A DNA stretch of 64,000 bases from the NCBI GenBank assembly GCA_025454915.1, contig JALONN010000007.1:124001-188000 (forward strand), in the 5' to 3' direction. This document shows, piece after piece, positions 7,695 to 16,833 of the stretch; position 1 is the stretch's first letter, and every line of letters starts with the position of its first letter. The notes under the pieces were generated by a model that saw only the letters and a list, made by a program, of their open reading frames with translations, was not told the DNA's origin and did not search any database. Source of the DNA: Raineya sp. Lineage in GTDB: Bacteria > Bacteroidota > Bacteroidia > Cytophagales > Thermonemataceae. Made by a program: the position numbers and the translations under genes.

Positions 7695-9086
7695 TTATTT
7701 TAGTTTCCAGTAATATTTCTCTTTGGTATATTTTTCTGCAATGGTGGGAAGTTTATTAAAAAGCAGTTCAATAGTTTTTTCATCCCCCACAATAATATGT
7801 GGTTTGTCAAAGGTTATTTTATTATAAATATCTGCCTGAATATCATAATAATCAAGCTTTTGTATATACTTTTTAGATAAGTTCCAATTAAAAAAAGGAG
7901 TAATAGCTTTATTTTTTAGATACCAGCTAATATCAGTTCCTAATACCCATACTTTTGATGCTTTAATAGTTGGAAGAATTATTTTTTTTGGAGTAGGGTA
8001 GTATACCTGCATTTCTTTAGGAACGATATTAAGTAAAAAAATAAAATTACCACCAATACAAACCACTATAAATAATATAAATATAATATTTCTTAAAATT
8101 CGCCTTTTAAAAAGTAGAAAAAAATGAGGAATGAAAAATGATAAAGTACACCACTGAATAGCTAAACTACTGATACCTACCTCTGGATTGATAAAAAATG
8201 CCATCAATCCAAATAATATAATCAAAAACATACTTTGTTGACAACGAAGCTGATAATTGATAAAACCTACACTTTGGAGCAAAGCTAAAAAACTAAATAT
8301 AGTTAATATGATAGGGAAAGCTAAAATTGTAATGAATGTAAGGGTATCCAAATTAAGATGATGTGGAACTCTTATCAGACCAAGAATAAAAAAATTAACA
8401 AAAGCAGGAAAAGCATTTTTAAAATAAAAAGTCAATCCAACAAGTGTAAAAGGCAATAATAAACCTAGTGCCAGTAAGACATATTCTTTAAATCTTGTTC
8501 CTGAAAATAATAAGAAAGCTACAATAATACCACCTATAAATAAGAAATAAGGTAAATGAAACATTCCTGCAATACCCAGATATAAACCAATCTCAAATGA
8601 TTTTTCAGTTTGATTTTGGTCATTCAAATGAACAAAAACATTTCCAAGAGCCATAATGAGAAATGTATTTGCCATAATTTCAGGGGTGAGAGTGTAACAA
8701 TCTACCCATAAACAGGTCATTACCAAATAAATAATTGCTGGAATTTGATTTCTTTCCTGATACATTTTTGTACGTATCAGCCAGTAATTCCACTGAATAG
8801 CCTGAATGAATACCAAAATGCCACTAATAACTAAATAAGGTGTATTTGTTTTTCCAAAAATGCCATAAAGAGCAGTATAGATAAAAGTAGAGAAAGGAGC
8901 GGAATTATCCCAGATATCTAAATACAACCATTCTCCTTGGGCTATTTTTTCAGCTAAAGCCAAATATTTTACCTCAGCAATGGAAATATCAACACCTATA
9001 ATATAGGCAGGTATCCGAACAGCAAGAAATAAAATGGCTAATAGAATAGTGCCTCCAATGGAACTACTACGGAAAAAGTTTATCAC
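7695..9086 (-). CDS. GT-C-like polytopic membrane protein
   Basis: The 463-residue protein has about ten hydrophobic membrane segments and a soluble C-terminal ~80 residues. Near residue 50 a loop reads 'GEWLYLDIWDNSAPF', which resembles the first periplasmic loop (acidic residues after 'G..Y.D.WD..PP') of GT39/ArnT-type glycosyltransferases that use lipid-linked sugars. I cannot name a substrate. It lies between the YdcF-like gene and rfbA on the same strand, 29 bases after rfbA, so a part in surface glycan assembly is plausible. It is less certain than a true GT39 member because no further catalytic motif is visible. Confidence 0.65.
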   Translation of the reverse strand: MINFFRSSSIGGTILLAILFLAVRIPAYIIGVDISIAEVKYLALAEKIAQGEWLYLDIWDNSAPFSTFIYTALYGIFGKTNTPYLVISGILVFIQAIQWNYWLIRTKMYQERNQIPAIIYLVMTCLWVDCYTLTPEIMANTFLIMALGNVFVHLNDQNQTEKSFEIGLYLGIAGMFHLPYFLFIGGIIVAFLLFSGTRFKEYVLLALGLLLPFTLVGLTFYFKNAFPAFVNFFILGLIRVPHHLNLDTLTFITILAFPIILTIFSFLALLQSVGFINYQLRCQQSMFLIILFGLMAFFINPEVGISSLAIQWCTLSFFIPHFFLLFKRRILRNIIFILFIVVCIGGNFIFLLNIVPKEMQVYYPTPKKIILPTIKASKVWVLGTDISWYLKNKAITPFFNWNLSKKYIQKLDYYDIQADIYNKITFDKPHIIVGDEKTIELLFNKLPTIAEKYTKEKYYWKLK

Positions 9087-9115
9087 TTTTTAGAAATACT
9101 TATAGATGAATTACT

Positions 9116-9976
9116 TTATTTTAAGATATTGAGTAAATATTGTCCGTATCCGCTTTTGGTAAGAGGCTCGGCTACTTTCTGGAGTTGTTCGGCTGTAATA
9201 AAACCACTTCGATATGCAATTTCTTCGATACATCCTATTTTAAGACCTTGCCTTTCTTCAATAACTTGTACATACTGACCTGCTTGCATTAAAGAAGTAA
9301 ATGTACCTGTATCAAGCCAAGCAGTTCCTCTATTTAGAATTTGTACTTTAAGTTTGCCTTGTTTTAGATATTCTTTATTAACATCTGTAATTTCATATTC
9401 ACCACGAGCAGAAGGTTGCAGATTTTTAGCAATTTCAACTACACTATTATCATAGAAATATAAACCAGGAACAGCATAATTAGATTTTGGCTGTTTGGGT
9501 TTCTCCTCAATGGATAGAACATTCATGTCCTTATCAAACTCAACTACACCATATCTCTCAGGGTCGTTAACATGATAAGCAAAAACAATACCTCCTTCAG
9601 GATTATTACATGCTTGGAGTGTTTTAGAAAGTCCCGTTCCATAAAAAATATTATCCCCAAGTACCAATGCTACTTTATCATCTCCAATAAATTTTTCACC
9701 AATTACAAAGGCTTGAGCTAAACCATTGGGTATTTCCTGAACAGCATATTCAAATTTGCAACCTAAATTAGAGCCATCTCCCAAAAGTTTTTGAAATAAA
9801 GGCAAATCGTGTGGGGTAGAAATAATAAGAATCTCTCTAATATGTGCCATCATCAAAATAGACAATGGATAATAAATCATGGGCTTATCATAAACAGGCA
9901 TGATTTGTTTGCTGATAGCCAATGTAAGAGGATGTAAACGAGTCCCAGAGCCTCCTGCAAGAATAATCCCTTTCAT
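9116..9976 (-). CDS. rfbA: Glucose-1-phosphate thymidylyltransferase
   Basis: RmlA/RfbA makes dTDP-glucose from dTTP and glucose-1-phosphate, the first step to dTDP-L-rhamnose and other dTDP-deoxysugars. The nucleotide-binding signature GGSGTRLHP (~8-16), '[16 protein letters not shown]', '[10 protein letters not shown]' (metal-binding Asp) and '[10 protein letters not shown]' are all present, and 286 residues is the usual length. The companion genes rmlB, rmlC and rmlD are not in the window, so the dTDP pathway must be completed elsewhere. The gene lies between the CHAT gene (upstream) and a GT-C-like gene (downstream) on the same strand. Confidence 0.97.
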   Translation of the reverse strand: MKGIILAGGSGTRLHPLTLAISKQIMPVYDKPMIYYPLSILMMAHIREILIISTPHDLPLFQKLLGDGSNLGCKFEYAVQEIPNGLAQAFVIGEKFIGDDKVALVLGDNIFYGTGLSKTLQACNNPEGGIVFAYHVNDPERYGVVEFDKDMNVLSIEEKPKQPKSNYAVPGLYFYDNSVVEIAKNLQPSARGEYEITDVNKEYLKQGKLKVQILNRGTAWLDTGTFTSLMQAGQYVQVIEERQGLKIGCIEEIAYRSGFITAEQLQKVAEPLTKSGYGQYLLNILK

Positions 9977-10029
9977 CTGTATTTTTTATGCAAGACTATG
10001 AAAAAAAACAGTGTAATGCAAATTTTCTG

Positions 10030-12726
10030 CTATTTGCCCAAAACAATAAAAGCCGCCCAATAATATGGTTTTGCGTACTTCTTATCTTGGATGAGGCTTA
10101 ACTTTGCTTCACGCATGGCTTGTCCGTAAGTTATTTGCTTATTAGCCAAATGATTAGTATAAAAATTAATCATCAGCCTTGCAGTAGATTCATCGGAAAC
10201 TTTCCAAAGAGAGACTACCAAGTTTTTAGCTCCTGCATACAAAAAGGCTCGACTCAAACCGATTAAACCTTCTCCCTTTGTGAGTTTTCCTAAGCCTACT
10301 TCACAAGCTGAAAGGGTTACTAAATCTGCGTTTAAACGCAAATTATAGATTTCACCTGCAAACAAATTGCCATCTTCCTGTTCGCTTTTACCCAAAAAAA
10401 CCTGTGATAAATCTGGACTCTCTTGATCTACAAGACCATGTGTTGCAAAATGCAACACAGAAAAATCACTTAGGTTCAATGCTTTAATAAGCTTTTCCTG
10501 AGCTTCTTTTTTTATCAAAGTATTGACTTTGAAATTTTTAAGTCTGCAAATGGCTGCAATTTCATTAACCTCTTGCTCTGTACCAGGTAATGTGGCAATA
10601 TTTCCCTCAAATTCAATAGGAGCAATTAGTGCAATCCCCTGATTGGTAGCACTATTTGATTTCGTTAAATTCTGATACCATAGAGTAGCAGAATAAGAAT
10701 AACTAAGAGATTTTTTAGAAATCAAATAAGGTAAATTGCTAAAATTAACTTCATCATTCAAGGTTAATTTTTTTGTAACTAAAGACTCCATTGGTAAAAC
10801 ACCTAGCTTGCCATCTTGAATGATTACAAGGTTTTCTATTTTACTGGAAAGATTTTTTGGGAAAATCTCACTATAAATTTTATAGCCCATTTTTACAAAA
10901 CTTTTATAAGCACTAAAACGAATGGTATTGAGGAAAAAGGTAATATTGTCTTCAAAACCTTCTGGTTTATTGATACTTTGTAATTCCAGTTTTGTTTTGG
11001 TGAGTGTAAAGATATAAATATGATGATCTCCAACCATATACGAAATAATAGCTGTTTTGTTATCCAAAACACTTCGCATATCTTCAATACTTATAGATTT
11101 GGAACTGTATTTTAAGTTAAAATAATCAGGGAAATCTTTTTCTAACTTCTTTTGAAATGCATCATATTGCCTATTCAATTCAAAAAGCTGATTTTTATAC
11201 TCTATAAGGATGTTCTCAGAAGGTTTTTGAGCTATTTGCTGTTCTAAAAATGTAATTTTTAAACGCAATTCTTCTTCTTCTTTTAAAATTTCTTGAGGAA
11301 TATTTCCATAGCTTTTAGCTTTACTATCACTAATTGCTTCTAATAAGACAACTGATTTAGCTTTTTCTGAAAAATAGAAAGCTTGTTCATTATATTTCTT
11401 TTTCTGTTTTGATTCAATAGCCATTAAATGACATAGTCTTACACCTCTTTCATAAAGTTCAGCAGAAATCTGTCCTAACTGAATTTTATCAGCTTTACTG
11501 GTCGCATTTTGTCTTATTCTATTAATAAGAGTATCTGCTATGTTTATATTGTAAATAGCTGTTTTTAAATCACTTAATCGTACAGTTTGCGTAGTGTATA
11601 ATTGTTCTAATGATTCTGCTTTGAGTGTTAAAGTATATAAAAAAGTTGTATAACTAATAATTTCTTGAATGGAAGGTGAATGCCTGATATTGGTAGAATT
11701 GAAAGTATTTGAATTATTAATAAATGCTTTTTGTACATTTTCTAATGCATTTTTGGGCTCGCCACTTTCAAAATATGTTTTAGCAATTAAATTATAAGTA
11801 TTAGCAATTTCAGGATGTTTACTTTTATAAACACTCTCATAGATAGCTAAAGACTTTTGAAAGTAATTATTGGCAGTGTTATATTGCTTTTTCTCTAAAA
11901 AAATACGACCAATATTACTAATTACAAAAGCTTCATTGGGATGTCCATTAGGATAAAGACTTTTCCAAATATTTTGTGCTTTTTCAAAATTTTCTTGAGC
12001 TAATGCATATTTCTTTTCTGATTTCTGAACAAGCCCAATATTTGTAAATAAAACGGCATTTTTAGGGTGAATAGATGTATACTTAGTTCTATATACATCA
12101 AAAGCTTGTTGATAAAATTCTAAGGACTTTTTAGGGTCAATATTTTGATAGACTAAACCTAAATCATTATACGAAGCTGCTATATCAGCTAAGTTGTTTT
12201 TCTGTCGTAAGTCTAGCCCTTTTTCCAAGTACTCCAAAGCCAAATTGTTATTACCTTCCTGCCAATAAATAATACCTAAAAGGCTGTAACTCTCAGCTAA
12301 TACATCAGGGTAGTTTAGTTGCTCTAATTGATTGATACTTTGTTTTAAAATATTTTTACTGTTGTCAGAATTTCCTAAAATAAGATATGATTCAGCTATA
12401 TTTTTCTGATTTTTTGCTTTCCAAAAATCCAATTTTGATGAGAACTTTGCTGCTTCTTGGATGTTTTTCTCAGATAAATCAATTGACTCTTTGAGTAGAT
12501 TGATTTTCAGTAAATTGTAAGATAAATCAGTTTTAGCTTGTAGGTAATTCTCATAGTCTTTATTTTGTTCAAAACCTTTTGCAGATTCTTCAAAATAACT
12601 TTTTGCTTCTTTATAGAGAGCTCTTTCCTGAAGTTCAAATGCCTTAAAATAGGTTTCTTTTGCAGATTGACTAGATGAGTCAAAAATTATAACAAAAAAT
12701 AAGCAAGTCAAAAAAAATGATTTCAT
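10030..12726 (-). CDS. Exported TPR-CHAT protein
   Basis: A signal peptide (about 1-20) is followed by tandem tetratricopeptide repeats from ~25 to ~350, a helical connector to ~560, and a C-terminal CHAT domain. CHAT is a caspase-like peptidase fold, and its catalytic dyad is visible: His in 'LHFATHG' (~758) and Cys in 'LSACEVGLG' (~807), with 'LWKVSDEST' near the end. Most CHAT proteins are cytoplasmic effectors, so a secreted one suggests an envelope role. The two beta-barrel genes upstream on the same strand are possible partners. The downstream gene is rfbA. Domain assignment is firm; the substrate is unknown and proteolysis has not been shown for most of this class. Confidence 0.92.
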   Translation of the reverse strand: MKSFFLTCLFFVIIFDSSSQSAKETYFKAFELQERALYKEAKSYFEESAKGFEQNKDYENYLQAKTDLSYNLLKINLLKESIDLSEKNIQEAAKFSSKLDFWKAKNQKNIAESYLILGNSDNSKNILKQSINQLEQLNYPDVLAESYSLLGIIYWQEGNNNLALEYLEKGLDLRQKNNLADIAASYNDLGLVYQNIDPKKSLEFYQQAFDVYRTKYTSIHPKNAVLFTNIGLVQKSEKKYALAQENFEKAQNIWKSLYPNGHPNEAFVISNIGRIFLEKKQYNTANNYFQKSLAIYESVYKSKHPEIANTYNLIAKTYFESGEPKNALENVQKAFINNSNTFNSTNIRHSPSIQEIISYTTFLYTLTLKAESLEQLYTTQTVRLSDLKTAIYNINIADTLINRIRQNATSKADKIQLGQISAELYERGVRLCHLMAIESKQKKKYNEQAFYFSEKAKSVVLLEAISDSKAKSYGNIPQEILKEEEELRLKITFLEQQIAQKPSENILIEYKNQLFELNRQYDAFQKKLEKDFPDYFNLKYSSKSISIEDMRSVLDNKTAIISYMVGDHHIYIFTLTKTKLELQSINKPEGFEDNITFFLNTIRFSAYKSFVKMGYKIYSEIFPKNLSSKIENLVIIQDGKLGVLPMESLVTKKLTLNDEVNFSNLPYLISKKSLSYSYSATLWYQNLTKSNSATNQGIALIAPIEFEGNIATLPGTEQEVNEIAAICRLKNFKVNTLIKKEAQEKLIKALNLSDFSVLHFATHGLVDQESPDLSQVFLGKSEQEDGNLFAGEIYNLRLNADLVTLSACEVGLGKLTKGEGLIGLSRAFLYAGAKNLVVSLWKVSDESTARLMINFYTNHLANKQITYGQAMREAKLSLIQDKKYAKPYYWAAFIVLGK

Positions 12727-12751
12727 GTAAAATATGAATTTAAGCTATCAG

Positions 12752-12759
12752 CAAATATA
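12752..12759 (-). promoter_or_regulatory. Candidate -7 promoter box for the TPR-CHAT gene
   Basis: The reverse strand reads TATATTTG, an exact TAnnTTTG match 25 bases upstream of the CHAT start codon. I see no matching -33 element. Confidence 0.4.
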
Positions 12760-12786
12760 TTGAAAATAAAATTAAAATATAATACT

Positions 12787-13719
12787 TTAAAACCGCCATT
12801 CATAAGCAATTGTAGTTACAGAAGTCTTCATAAGACCATCAGCATTTGATTCTCTGGCTACCAAACGATGACCATAGAATAATTTGATACGAGAGTGTAA
12901 ATCAAAATTATAGCCAGCTCCTAAAATACCTGTCATGGCTAAGCCTTGTGAGCCTTGCAATTTTTTTCTTACATTATCTTGGAGTACTTCATCTGCTTCA
13001 ATACGATAAACAGGTAATAGACCTATATGGAAGTTATATCGATTGAAACGAATATTCTTTTCGATTCGTAACATAATATCACTACCTCTTTGTAAACCAA
13101 CAGAATATGTATATTTATGAGCCTGTTGTTTCAAAGGGGAATCTATCCATGCATTTGCAGAAAATTGGTTATCAATATTTTGTTTGTAAATAGGCTTCTG
13201 AAAACCTATACCTAATAGCCAGCTTTTATTAATGAAAGCTGCTCCAAGAATTAAATCATATGTCCCCAAACTTGGTGAATAGTACATAGGAAGGGGCAAA
13301 TTTTCTTTTGTACTGAAATTTGTAGAAAATCGAGGAATTTTAGTTCCTGCCATTACACTTATATTATACTTATTCTTTTGAAAAATATTTCTGGTGTATG
13401 TAAAGTAAACATCTCCAAAACCGTTTGTTTTGCCTAAAGCCCCTTCTACCCAAGCATATGGTAAACGAAGTTGAATTTTATTTTTAGAAGAAATACTAAT
13501 AGAAGCATCTATGGTTGATGCCTGAATAGTTTCTCCTAATCCAGTAAATGCTACAAGATGGCTAAGTTCTATATAGTTGAGTCTTACTTTTTTAATAGGG
13601 GAGAAAGTTTGGTCTGCTTTTAAAGCTCCCATTGTACAAAAGCCAGCACTACTACAGCCTTGTGCAAAAGATATATAAGAAGCAAATACAAGATAAAAAG
13701 TCAACAAAATAGGTTTCAT
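12787..13719 (-). CDS. Outer-membrane beta-barrel-like protein, unknown function
   Basis: A signal peptide ends in 'SFAQ', followed by a short Cys-containing motif (CSSAGFC). The rest alternates hydrophobic and polar residues in strand-length blocks with aromatic belts. It ends in an aromatic residue (Tyr-Glu-Trp-Arg-Phe), the usual last-strand signal for BAM-assembled barrels. I do not recognise a specific family. The gene lies between the TPR-CHAT gene and a larger barrel gene on the same strand, with 60-63-base gaps, so co-expression is possible. Confidence 0.7.
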   Translation of the reverse strand: MKPILLTFYLVFASYISFAQGCSSAGFCTMGALKADQTFSPIKKVRLNYIELSHLVAFTGLGETIQASTIDASISISSKNKIQLRLPYAWVEGALGKTNGFGDVYFTYTRNIFQKNKYNISVMAGTKIPRFSTNFSTKENLPLPMYYSPSLGTYDLILGAAFINKSWLLGIGFQKPIYKQNIDNQFSANAWIDSPLKQQAHKYTYSVGLQRGSDIMLRIEKNIRFNRYNFHIGLLPVYRIEADEVLQDNVRKKLQGSQGLAMTGILGAGYNFDLHSRIKLFYGHRLVARESNADGLMKTSVTTIAYEWRF

Positions 13720-13782
13720 AGTAGTGATATTTTAAGCACTACTTACTAACAAATTACTAAATAAAATGTTACATGTTTATCG

Positions 13783-15303
13783 TTAAAATAAAAATGAAAC
13801 TGTCATAATTCCAGAAATTTGAGTGTTTTTACTCTCTACGGAATAAAATAAATCTCTGTTATTGAGAGAATAGGGTGTATAAATGCTTTTGCTAGGGGTA
13901 TAAGTAACACCTAAATCTAAAGAAAACGTTTTTAAATACAAGCCAAATCCGCCACTAAATGAAAAAATATCTCTATTTATGTCATCAGGCTTTGCTTTTA
14001 AAGAGTTTTGCATATAAGCAGCACCACCTCTGGCTCTAAAAATGTCGAACCTGCCTTCAATACCACCTCTCAAATTAAAGGCAGAGCCATATAAATTTTT
14101 AATAGTTTTGTTATCAGCTTGAATGTCTGCATCTAAGGAGTTTACAGACATGCTTCTATAATTAACCCATTCTGCTTCTAATGTAAAAAAACCAGCTTTA
14201 TTAAAGAAAAAAGCTGCTCCTGCATTAGCTCTTAAAGGGCTTGTATATTGAAAATTCAGTTCCGAAGGAATAGTATTATTAGTTGTAGGGTTAAAGTTTC
14301 TTGAAGTAGCAATCAAGGTGTTTTCATCTTTTTCTGTCAAAGCATAAAAAGTTGGAGTAGTAAAAGATGCTCCAAAACGTATAAAATCTGCTGGTCGAGC
14401 TATAAAACCTAAATTAAAATTCACCCCACCACCTCGCGTGGTACGATTGTTCTTTAATGTAAACTCTTGCAGTTCACCAGAAATTGCTTGTCGAGTCAGA
14501 TTCTCGTTGTATATACTACTTAAACTATAACGTAGAGTTGTAATCCCTAAACCAAATCCAAAGAAAAAATTGTCATTGTAGTTCCCTCCATAAGAAATAT
14601 GAAAGGTGGTTTCTCCTCCTTTTGTTTGATAAGTTTCTTTTTGACGGATAGGAGCAACTAAACTATTATTAATATCCCGAAATTCAGTGTAATATGCAGT
14701 ACTATCATCTAAATAAGGATTTATGACAAAACCTGCATATGATAAGGATGCTAAATCTAAGATTTCGCCTGAACCAGCCTCTGCTTCAAATATATTAGCA
14801 TTAATACCATCAGCAAGAGCCGTAAAACGGTCAGCCATCGTACTACGAGTATTAGTTCCTAAATAACTAAATCTTCTTTGAAAATTATTTGTACGAATCA
14901 CAGAAATGCCAATCCCACCACCTTTATAATTACCATTACTAGAAGCTTCAATAGGAATAATAAGACTTATATTGTTTAACTTTAGATAGTTATAAGAGTC
15001 TTGAGAATTTGTATTGATATAAGAGGATTTAGATCCATAATTATTAAAAGCTAATCCAATATTAAATTGTCCATTTTTTATAAGTCCTAAACCCGCAGGG
15101 TTCGAAACTGTAGAAAAAGCATCTGCTCCCACAGCTACATTGGCTCCCCCTAAACCTTGTGTTCGGGCAGTACCCATAGGAGCAGTAGATTGGGCAAATA
15201 TACTTGCATCTTGATAATAACCTATTGAACCAAGCTCCACCTGAGCAAAAATATGAAAAGAAAACAACGTAAGGAGAAAAGCCAGTAATGGACGCATAAT
15301 CAT
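13783..15303 (-). CDS. OmpP1/FadL-like outer-membrane protein
   Basis: A signal peptide (cleavage after 'IFAQ') leads into a stretch typical of the FadL/PorV/OmpP1 superfamily: 'GTARTQGLGGANVAVGAD' and then 'NPAGLG', followed by a ~450-residue beta-strand-rich barrel ending in Phe. Members move hydrophobic compounds across the outer membrane or, as PorV, act in T9SS; the sequence does not tell which applies. Two start codons (15303 and 15297) are possible. It is divergent from the DUF1800 gene, with an inverted repeat and a promoter box in the gap. Confidence 0.8.
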   Translation of the reverse strand: MIMRPLLAFLLTLFSFHIFAQVELGSIGYYQDASIFAQSTAPMGTARTQGLGGANVAVGADAFSTVSNPAGLGLIKNGQFNIGLAFNNYGSKSSYINTNSQDSYNYLKLNNISLIIPIEASSNGNYKGGGIGISVIRTNNFQRRFSYLGTNTRSTMADRFTALADGINANIFEAEAGSGEILDLASLSYAGFVINPYLDDSTAYYTEFRDINNSLVAPIRQKETYQTKGGETTFHISYGGNYNDNFFFGFGLGITTLRYSLSSIYNENLTRQAISGELQEFTLKNNRTTRGGGVNFNLGFIARPADFIRFGASFTTPTFYALTEKDENTLIATSRNFNPTTNNTIPSELNFQYTSPLRANAGAAFFFNKAGFFTLEAEWVNYRSMSVNSLDADIQADNKTIKNLYGSAFNLRGGIEGRFDIFRARGGAAYMQNSLKAKPDDINRDIFSFSGGFGLYLKTFSLDLGVTYTPSKSIYTPYSLNNRDLFYSVESKNTQISGIMTVSFLF

Positions 15304-15347
15304 AGAGTTTTATATAATAACTGAATCAGAGAGTAAATAGTTGTTTT

Positions 15348-15372
15348 GTTTAGCACAAAACTTATGCTAAAC
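15348..15372. repeat. 8-bp inverted repeat in a divergent promoter region
   Basis: GTTTAGCA (15348-15355) and its complement TGCTAAAC (15365-15372) are separated by 9 bases. The element lies between divergent genes and next to a -7 box, so it could be an operator or a leader hairpin of the barrel gene. Confidence 0.4.
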
Positions 15373-15376
15373 CTAT

Positions 15377-15384
15377 CAAAAATA
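15377..15384 (-). promoter_or_regulatory. Candidate -7 promoter box for the OmpP1/FadL-like gene at 13783
   Basis: The reverse strand reads TATTTTTG (TAnnTTTG). It lies 74 bases upstream of the barrel start, which leaves a leader that contains the 15348-15372 inverted repeat. Confidence 0.4.
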
Positions 15385-15439
15385 AATAAAATAAAATTTT
15401 AAACCTTATGCAAGTTTCTTAGTCCAAAGAAAAAATAAA

Positions 15440-16822
15440 ATGCTTATGAAAGAGCAACAAAAAATACAACACTTATATTTTAGAGCTTGTTTTGGCATTG
15501 ATTTCAATGAACTAGAACAGCAAAAAGATAAAAATCTGAAAAAAGTTCTGAAAGAAGTTTTCGAAAAAAACTCTAAAATAAAAAATATTGAAATTGTAGA
15601 AAAGCCTAAAGTTGAAAATAGAAATAATTTAACAGAACAGGAAAAGCGTTTACTTAGAAAAGGAAGTCGTCAAAAAATAAAAAATCTAAACATTGCATGG
15701 TTGAAACAAATGGCAGAACCAGAATATGCTCTGCGTGAAAAAATGACACTTTTTTGGCATAATCATTTTGCTTGTAAAACGCAGATAGCCTATTTAGCTC
15801 AAAAACAAAATAATTTACTTAGAAAACATGCCTTAGGGAAGTTTGGGGATTTATTACACGAAATAGCAAAAGATTCTGCAATGCTTCAATTTTTGAATAA
15901 TCAGCAAAACAGAAAAGAAAAGCCTAACGAAAATTTTGCAAGAGAATTGATGGAACTTTTTACATTGGGGCGGGGAAACTACTCAGAAAAAGATATAAAA
16001 GAAGCAGCAAGAGCTTTCACTGGTTGGGGATTTGATTTTTCAGGAGAATATGTGTTCAGAGAACGACAACACGATTTTGAATCAAAAATGTTTCTTGGAA
16101 AAACAGGGAATTTTAATGGAAATGACATCATTGATATAATCTTAGAAAATCCTCAAACAGCTAATTTTATAGTTAAAAAACTATATATAAACTTGGTAAA
16201 TGATAAGTTTGATGAAGCAATAGTACAAGAACTGGCTACTTTTTTTAGAAAAACAGATTATGACATAAAAGCTCTCTTGGAAAAAATATTTTCTTCTGAT
16301 TGGTTTTATGAGCAAAAAAATATTGGAACACACATCAAATCCCCTATTGAACTCTTAGTACATTATCAAAAATTCTTTGGATTAGATTTTGAAGATGACC
16401 GCTCATGGCTTTTTATTCAAAAAGTTTTAGGGCAAATTCTGCTTTATCCACCTAATGTGGCTGGTTGGCAAGAAGGAAAAAACTGGATTGATAGTTCTAG
16501 TTTGCTTTTTAGAATGACCCTGCCAGATTTGATTTTTGGACAAATAGAAGTCGATTTCAATTCTAAAGATGATGGAGACGCTGATACAGAGGGTTTAGGG
16601 AAACGAGCTGCTAAAACTCTTCAAGCAAAAGTAGATTGGAGTAAAATCACAAAACAGTTTCTCGTGCATCCTCAAGAAGAAATAGCAGAAAAACTGCAAG
16701 TTTGGTTATTATCTCTTAAGCCTACAAACATTTTAGAAAACACACAAAGTTTATCTAAAGAAGTTTTTACAAAAAATATCATTAGACAGCTTACAGCAAG
16801 TCCTGAATTTCAGTTATGCTAA
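15440..16822 (+). CDS. DUF1800 family protein
   Basis: The DUF1800 signature is clear: 'REKMTLFWHNHFACK', 'LLRKHALGKFGDLL', 'DSAMLQFLNN', 'NENFARELMELFTLG' and 'AARAFTGW'. The family is widespread in Bacteroidota and Planctomycetota, nearly always beside a DUF1501 gene, and its biochemistry is not established. A second ATG 6 bases downstream (15446) could be the real start. No signal peptide is evident, unlike the partner. The DUF1501 gene follows after 11 bases. Confidence 0.92.
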   Translation: MLMKEQQKIQHLYFRACFGIDFNELEQQKDKNLKKVLKEVFEKNSKIKNIEIVEKPKVENRNNLTEQEKRLLRKGSRQKIKNLNIAWLKQMAEPEYALREKMTLFWHNHFACKTQIAYLAQKQNNLLRKHALGKFGDLLHEIAKDSAMLQFLNNQQNRKEKPNENFARELMELFTLGRGNYSEKDIKEAARAFTGWGFDFSGEYVFRERQHDFESKMFLGKTGNFNGNDIIDIILENPQTANFIVKKLYINLVNDKFDEAIVQELATFFRKTDYDIKALLEKIFSSDWFYEQKNIGTHIKSPIELLVHYQKFFGLDFEDDRSWLFIQKVLGQILLYPPNVAGWQEGKNWIDSSSLLFRMTLPDLIFGQIEVDFNSKDDGDADTEGLGKRAAKTLQAKVDWSKITKQFLVHPQEEIAEKLQVWLLSLKPTNILENTQSLSKEVFTKNIIRQLTASPEFQLC

Positions 16823-16833
16823 TCTAAAAAATT

